Source of the DNA: Gemmobacter sp034519525 | GTDB taxonomy: Bacteria > Pseudomonadota > Alphaproteobacteria > Rhodobacterales > Rhodobacteraceae | Direction of reading: 5' to 3' | DNA: 64,000 nucleotides | Assembly: GCA_034519525.1 (NCBI GenBank) | Contig: JAXHOJ010000043.1 | Coordinates: 1-64,000 of the forward strand | Shown: piece by piece, positions 55,529-64,000 of the stretch | How positions within the stretch are numbered: position 1 is the stretch's first letter | How the letters are laid out: every line of letters starts with the position of its first letter | Made by a program: the position numbers and the translations under genes | Notes under the pieces: generated by a model | What the model was told of the DNA's origin: nothing | Database searches by the model: none | The model's input: the letters and a program-made list of their open reading frames with translations, nothing else

Positions 55529-55552
55529 ATATGATGTTATATAACGTCATAT
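55529..55552. promoter_or_regulatory. Palindromic operator for FrlR-type regulator
   Basis: A 24-base palindrome, half-sites ATATGATGTTAT and ATAACGTCATAT, with a single non-symmetrical pair (T/G at the fifth or so position of each arm). It lies only a few bases before the frlB ribosome site and in the intergenic region facing the GntR gene. GntR/HutC regulators bind such sites, so repression of frlB and of frlR itself is expected. Confidence 0.75.
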
Positions 55553-55680
55553 ACAGGTTCTCAGCGATGCCTGAGTCTGTCAACATGATTTTTCTCATGT
55601 TTTTCAACGCGATTGCATTTTATGATAAGAGATGCGAGACTTTGGTGACCTCCTTCGACGCCTGACGAAAGGCCCCTTGC

Positions 55681-56445
55681 ATGACTGACCAGATCCAGAC
55701 GTCCAAGGTGGCAGAGCCTGCCGAAAACCTGTCGCGCGTGGATGCCGTGCCGCTGTACAGCCAGCTGAAACAGCGGCTTCTGGCCGAGATCGGCGACGGC
55801 ACCTATGTCGAGGGCGGGCTTTTGCCGACAGAAACACAGCTGTGCGAAATCTACGGGGTCAGCCGCATCACCGTGCGTCGCGCGATCAGCGAATTGCAAG
55901 ACGAAGGCGTGCTGGAAAAACGGGCTGGAAAGGGCACCTTCGTCTCGGTCCAGCGCATCGTGACCAGTCTGGTCAAGCTGAACGGTTTTACCGAAACCTA
56001 TTCCGCGATCCGGGCCGATCCGCACAATCAGCTGCTGTCCTGCGAGACGCTGCCCGCAGACAAGGCCACCGCCGCCGCGCTGCAGCTTGCGCCGATGACG
56101 CCGGTGCTGCTGGTGCGGCGTCTGATCCGCACCCGCAAGGGGCCGCTGTCGGTGGATCAGTCCTATTTCGAACTAGCACGGTTTCCCGGGCTGGCCGAGG
56201 AGCTGCACGACGACGTGTCGCTTTATGGTCTGCTGCGGCAGAAATACGGGGTGGAGCTGGTGCACTCCCGCCGCCACATCAACGTGCGGCTGGCGGGCCA
56301 GTCGGACCGGCAAATCCTGGGCTGCAAACTGGGCGAGCCGCTCTTCGATATGGAAAAGATCGTCTATGATGCCGCGATGTTGCCGCTGCAGCGGTCGCTT
56401 CTGGTCACGCCGACGAACCGGATCACCTATACGATTGACGTCTGA
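55681..56445 (+). CDS. frlR: GntR/HutC-family regulator (FrlR-like)
   Basis: 254 residues. The N-terminal winged HTH near 25-90 reads PLYSQLKQRLLAEIGDGTYVEGGLLPTETQLCEIYGVSRITVRRAISELQDEGVLEKRAGKGTFV; the rest is a UTRA effector-binding domain with LLVRRLIRTRKGPLSVDQSYFE. It is divergent from frlB over 162 bases that hold the palindrome. The UTRA ligand in this context should be a fructosamine 6-phosphate or a related sugar phosphate. Confidence 0.88.
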   Translation: MTDQIQTSKVAEPAENLSRVDAVPLYSQLKQRLLAEIGDGTYVEGGLLPTETQLCEIYGVSRITVRRAISELQDEGVLEKRAGKGTFVSVQRIVTSLVKLNGFTETYSAIRADPHNQLLSCETLPADKATAAALQLAPMTPVLLVRRLIRTRKGPLSVDQSYFELARFPGLAEELHDDVSLYGLLRQKYGVELVHSRRHINVRLAGQSDRQILGCKLGEPLFDMEKIVYDAAMLPLQRSLLVTPTNRITYTIDV

Positions 56446-56559
56446 CAGCCTGCATCCTCCTGACCGGCAATAACCTTCTGAGCCTTGATGATGGGACAGT
56501 CTCCCGACTGCATCGCTGTGCCGAGTTGGGTCTGCGAAGATCCCAAAAGGAGAACTGTC

Positions 56560-56745
56560 ATGCCAGAGATCACCACGGTCGGGCTCGACCTGGCGAAGCA
56601 TGTGGTTTCGGCCCATGGTGCTGATGCCTCCGGTCACACGGTTCTGCGCAAGAAGCTGTGCCAGACCGGGCGGCACCGGGGTTTCATCACATTGAACGTG
56701 TTGGAGATCTGGCTGGGATTCTGGCTCTGGGTGGGCCAGATATGA
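56560..56745 (+). mobile_element. IS110-family transposase, 5' fragment
   Basis: From ATG 56560 (SD AAAAGGAG) the frame reads MPEITTVGLDLAKHVVSAHG and ADASGHTVLRKKLCQT, matching the first 36 residues of IS110-type transposases, including the first acidic residue of the DEDD site (GLDLAKH). After about 56668 similarity ends and the sequence runs into unrelated residues before a stop at 56745. A full transposase has over 300 residues, so this is a dead remnant inserted between frlR and the rrn operon. Confidence 0.75.
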
Positions 56746-56749
56746 CAAG

Positions 56750-56769
56750 GCCCCCGCGAATGCAGGGGC
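56750..56769 (-). terminator. Possible terminator of the rrn operon
   Basis: GCCCC-C-GC and GC-A-GGGGC form an interrupted 8-bp stem with a 4-base loop, 15 bases beyond the tRNA-fMet gene in the direction of transcription. It is followed by CTTGTCA, with few T residues, so it may be weak or rho-dependent. Confidence 0.4.
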
Positions 56770-56784
56770 GTAAGCCGGGTAATA

Positions 56785-56861
<77 letters not shown>

Positions 56862-56908
56862 ACGGTTTATTTTTTGATTGTTTAGTGAGATTTGATGCTT
56901 CTTTCTAG

Positions 56909-57024
56909 GTTTGGCGGTGACCTACTCTCCCACGTCTTAAGACGCAGTACCATTGGCGCGACGGCACTTAACGGCCGAGTTCGGGAAGGGATCGGGTGTT
57001 TTGCTCGTGCTATGACCACCAAAC
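56909..57024 (-). rRNA. rrf: 5S ribosomal RNA
   Basis: About 116 bases; the 5' GGTTTGGTGGTCATAGC and the 3' CACCGCCAAACC are complementary ends. The internal CCCGAACTCGGCCGTTAAG block is the conserved 5S loop region. Ends are placed by the terminal helix and may be off by a few bases. Confidence 0.93.
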
Positions 57025-57111
57025 CGAGGAAGTAACCATTTGAGAGTTACATGTATGTTGTCCAAGTTTTATGTGCATTTGATCTGTCGCAGTCTTGCTT
57101 CTACTGGATCA

Positions 57112-59950
<2,839 letters not shown>

Positions 59951-60368
59951 ATTTGATCCAGAAAGAGCAAGACAGACGTCCTCTTCCTTTGGCCGACTCT
60001 TGTATACTTATCAAACGCATCGTCACTTGGCCACTGCGTGACGCTCGATACAGTGCTTCGGTTAGTGTACTTGACTTGGAACAATATCGCCGTGATGCGC
60101 GTCTATGCAGCAACCGTGCAGTCGCCTACTCGGCAATGACCAGCAATACTGATGTTGTTTCTCTCTAAACGATGTCAATGCGATGCTGACGATTCCGGTC
60201 CAAGAACGCATCCAGTCGGACGTTCGACGTCATGCGCTTGATGATCAAACGGTTTTAAGCAGAAGCCGGACTGCCGCGCAGTTTGGGCTTGACATAGATC
60301 TGCGCAGAGGGCGTCCTATCGCAACAGCTGTTCTCCGAAGCTCACGCAGCTGAGCTGCTGGCAAAGTA
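59951..60368 (-). other. Ile-tRNA to 23S spacer with boxA-like element
   Basis: About 0.4 kb of untranslated spacer. Just before 23S the minus strand contains TGCTCTTT (59962-59969), the core of the boxA antitermination site, inside the 23S processing stem region. No other gene is visible. Confidence 0.6.
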
Positions 60369-60445
<77 letters not shown>

Positions 60446-60563
60446 GAACCTGCTCGGTGCAGCGGGCCTTGCCAGCAGAGCGCCTGGCGAGCCTCTCGTC
60501 CTGCAGCGCAGGATCGTCAGTCCGACAGACGGTAGGCGGTACCGCATCCGAAGCGAGCGAGGC

Positions 60564-60639
60564 TGGTGGAGCCTATCGGGATCGAACCGATGACCTCCTG
60601 AATGCAAATCAGGCGCTCTCCCAGCTGAGCTAAGGCCCC
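60564..60639 (-). tRNA. tRNA-Ala (TGC)
   Basis: 76 bases with encoded CCA. Anticodon stem-loop CCTGA-TTTGCAT-TCAGG gives TGC. It lies nearer to 16S than tRNA-Ile does, the reverse of the common order. Confidence 0.96.
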
Positions 60640-60789
60640 GCAGGGAACGCACCGGCAGATCTCTGCCGCATTCCGCTGTGTCATGAAGGGATATGAGGAC
60701 GGCCTGGCCGCGTTTGATGTGATCATCTGACTGAGCCTCTGCTAAGTGTTTCCTGTAGAACGACGGCAAGCACGCATCCTGGTGGAAAC

Positions 60790-62262
<1,473 letters not shown>

Positions 62263-62480
62263 AAACGCGTTTCCGCGTATCCTTGACGTCGAACCTTGCA
62301 CATCTGGCACAACCTCTCGGTTGCGCACATCATTCTGTTCTGTGCTTAGTTACCGAAGTAACGAAGCCGCAAAACAGTGAAGCTGTCACCCACATCATCG
62401 CCGAAGCTAGTGGGCCGATATGCAAACATCCGATCGCCGAAACGACCAAACCGCCCGCATATCCCTTCATCTTCCATCAA

Positions 62481-62492
62481 TGTCAAAGAGCA
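62481..62492 (-). promoter_or_regulatory. boxA antitermination site in the rrn leader
   Basis: The minus strand reads TGCTCTTTGACA, differing from the boxA consensus TGCTCTTTAACA at one base. It lies about 220 bases upstream of 16S and just after a hairpin, as expected for NusB/S10-dependent antitermination. Confidence 0.75.
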
Positions 62493-62512
62493 CGAAGTCA
62501 AAAATTCAGCAC

Positions 62513-62532
62513 CGCGCCAATCCCTTGGCGCG
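62513..62532 (-). other. rrn leader hairpin
   Basis: CGCGCCAA and TTGGCGCG form a perfect 8-bp stem with a TCCC loop (plus-strand reading), directly upstream of boxA in the transcript. Probably a leader structure or boxB-like element. Confidence 0.5.
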
Positions 62533-62615
62533 CCGCCAACCCTAACTTCAACCGCGATCTCTCAACCGCGTCCCGTCCCGTCCGTCTTGCGACCGTCTCC
62601 GTTTCGGTGAGGCGG

Positions 62616-62644
62616 TATCTAGGCCCACACACAAAAACCCGCAA
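62616..62644 (-). promoter_or_regulatory. Probable rrn promoter
   Basis: On the minus strand TTGCGG (-35, 62639-62644) and TAGATA (-10, 62616-62621) are 17 bases apart. The downstream CCGCCTCACC is a GC-rich discriminator as seen in stringently controlled rRNA promoters. It is about 350 bases upstream of 16S and feeds through the boxA leader. Confidence 0.65.
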
Positions 62645-62753
62645 GAGGAAAATCGCATCGAAATGCCATTTTCTTCATCCTCCTGTCATGAACCCCTTGT
62701 TTCATTGGCTCCGCCCGAAAATCGGGCAATGCGAAAACCGGGCCTTCCGGCGG

Positions 62754-62762
62754 TTATCCACA
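62754..62762 (+). promoter_or_regulatory. Perfect DnaA-box-like 9-mer upstream of rrn
   Basis: TTATCCACA matches the DnaA consensus exactly. A single copy lies about 110 bases upstream of the rrn -35 element; no cluster of boxes and no dnaA or other origin gene are near. The rest of 62263-63005 is leader and promoter DNA without genes. Confidence 0.35.
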
Positions 62763-63005
62763 GGCCCGAAGCGCCCCGAAGCGGCCTCTGGCCCGGAATC
62801 ACCGGGAATCGCGGCAGAATCTGCCCAGACCCGACTCGCGCAGGCGAATCCCGGCCCCGAATCCATCCCCGCAGAGGGCCTGCCCCTGCCGGCTTCCGCC
62901 AGACTGCAGCCAGGCTGCGGCGAGACCTCAGCCAGACTTCGGCTTGACCCTCGCACGCGCGCGCGAAACAGATGTATGGGCGACAGACAGCACCGGAGCG
63001 CCGCG

Positions 63006-64000
63006 ATGAACTTCCTCAGACTGAGCGAATATCCCTTTCACGGCGCAGGCGCCCTGTCCGCTAATCCCGGCAGCTGGGATGACCAGCAGGTGATGGCGGC
63101 GACCGTGCTGCGCTTCACGCCGCCCTCTGGCCCATATGCCGGGCGCGACATGTATTTCCTGTATTACCGCGGCGCCGATGCCCTGCTGCAGGGCAAGGGA
63201 CAGGTGGCCATCGGGGTGATGGTGGCCGAGGTGGCGGGCTTCACCGGATCGAACTGGGACAGGGTGCGCGCCCTGAACCCGATCATCCCGCCGGATTTCG
63301 TGGCCGAAGCCCCGGTTCGGGGCGGCGATTACAATGATATGGCCGCCGTGCTGCATCAGGGGCAGGTGCGGCTTTACGTCAATATCTATGGCAATCCCAA
63401 GGGCACCAACCGCATGGTGCGCTTTGATCTGGCCGATGGCATCACCCCCACCTATGGCGGCGAGGTGGAATGGCAGGGGCGGCCCTTCGGGCGGACCGGC
63501 GGGCTGCTGGTCAATGTGGACGAGGTGCTGTGGATGCTGGTGAACCAGGAAATGCCGGATGGCGGCGCCAACCGCAGCCTGCGCTTTTCCACCGATGGCC
63601 GGATCTGGCAGGACGGCGGCCCGGCGCTGCAGGTCAGCGGCGACCCGGATGCCTGGGATGGCCATTCGCTGGTGGTGGGGCGCGGCTTCACCCATGGCGA
63701 CCATGTCTATGCCGTGCAGCCGGGGATGCCCTTCATCGGCCGCGAGAAGAACGGCCAGAGCCATGATGACTGGCCCGAGGCCATCGGGCTGTGGCGCTGC
63801 CACAAGGCCGATCTGGGCAATGGCCGTCTCTGGCAGAAATATCACCGCAATCCGGTGATGCTGCGCGGCCCCACCGAGGGCGGCTGCTGGCAGCTGGGCC
63901 CGCTGATCCCCGATGATCCGGGCAGGCCGGTGGTCGGGCCCTATCAGACCTGGGCGATGCCGGGCTGGGGCAATATCGGCAGTGCCGAGATGAACCAGCT
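63006..64000 (+). CDS. Beta-propeller-like protein, possibly a glycosidase (3' end outside window)
   Basis: Open frame from ATG 63006 (GGAG 8 bases upstream) to the window edge, 331 codons seen and no stop. It begins MNFLRLSEYPFHGAGALSAN, with repeats of short beta blocks such as DMYFLYYRGAD, QVRLYVNIYGNPKGTNRM, EVLWMLVNQEMPDGG, LRFSTDGRIWQDGGP and HVYAVQPGMPFIG; Asp/Trp-rich turns like these are common in five- or six-bladed propellers (GH43/GH32/sialidase type). There is no signal peptide. I cannot assign a family; it may be linked to surface polysaccharide metabolism. Confidence 0.6.
   Translation, partial: MNFLRLSEYPFHGAGALSANPGSWDDQQVMAATVLRFTPPSGPYAGRDMYFLYYRGADALLQGKGQVAIGVMVAEVAGFTGSNWDRVRALNPIIPPDFVAEAPVRGGDYNDMAAVLHQGQVRLYVNIYGNPKGTNRMVRFDLADGITPTYGGEVEWQGRPFGRTGGLLVNVDEVLWMLVNQEMPDGGANRSLRFSTDGRIWQDGGPALQVSGDPDAWDGHSLVVGRGFTHGDHVYAVQPGMPFIGREKNGQSHDDWPEAIGLWRCHKADLGNGRLWQKYHRNPVMLRGPTEGGCWQLGPLIPDDPGRPVVGPYQTWAMPGWGNIGSAEMNQ

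Noticed and set aside
62458..62486. TTGACA and GATATG on the minus strand considered as the rrn promoter
   Set aside because: The TTGACA is part of the boxA-like TGCTCTTTGACA, and the -10 is poor; the TTGCGG/TAGATA pair upstream is more convincing.

Overview
The window comes from a high-GC alphaproteobacterium, almost certainly Rhodobacteraceae (Rhodobacter/Paracoccus relatives). The evidence is the rRNA operon with an initiator tRNA-Met gene just after 5S, a helix-9 insert in 23S, strong GC bias at third codon positions with long mirror ORFs on the opposite strands, and protein families typical of the group (RTX secreted proteins, DUF6492, HyuAB, peptide- and sugar-type ABC importers).

Layout. 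(1) Bases 1-23554 are a surface or exopolysaccharide locus: glycosyltransferases (716, 2388, 6787), sulfotransferase-type proteins (3, 8900), a DUF6492 protein (9729), an AlgJ/AlgX-like protein (10685), a hexapeptide-repeat acetyltransferase (11645), a secreted RTX/SGNH protein (12692), and a tightly overlapping operon of Wzy-like polymerase, acyltransferase-3/SGNH, GMC oxidoreductase, SDR, Tat-exported SGNH protein and Wzx-like flippase (15502-23554). The repertoire implies a heavily O-acylated and probably sulfated polymer. (2) Bases 23555-26921 look like a mobile or scarred segment: about 0.9 kb of non-coding DNA with strong hairpins, a plasmid-type HTH protein, a serine resolvase and a cupin fragment. 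(3) Bases 26922-36512 are a disaccharide module: SorC-type regulator, XylFGH-type ABC importer, PfkB kinase, GH65 phosphorylase and beta-phosphoglucomutase, with a remnant of a second binding protein. (4) An isolated GNAT gene (36738-37277). (5) Bases 37512-49304 hold a minus-strand operon with a divergent LysR gene: HyuA-HyuB, SIS-domain deglycase, PfkB kinase and a peptide-type ABC importer. (6) Bases 49494-56445 hold a second minus-strand operon in the gene order frlB-frlO-frlN-frlM-frlD-frlP, with a divergent GntR gene (frlR) and a near-perfect 24-bp palindromic operator. (7) A truncated IS110-type transposase, then a complete rrn operon on the minus strand (16S-tRNA-Ala-tRNA-Ile-23S-5S-tRNA-fMet), and the start of a beta-propeller-like protein at the right edge.

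The most interesting biology is in regions 5 and 6. They are two side-by-side systems of the fructosamine (Amadori product) type, each with its own importer, kinase and deglycase, and the first is joined to an ATP-dependent hydantoinase/5-oxoprolinase pair. Together they suggest a broad capacity to take up glycated amino acids, phosphorylate the sugar and split it into glucose 6-phosphate and amino acid, possibly including cyclised (5-oxoproline) forms. Substrates are inferred, not shown. All calls rest on reading the translated sequence and motif recognition; no database search was run.
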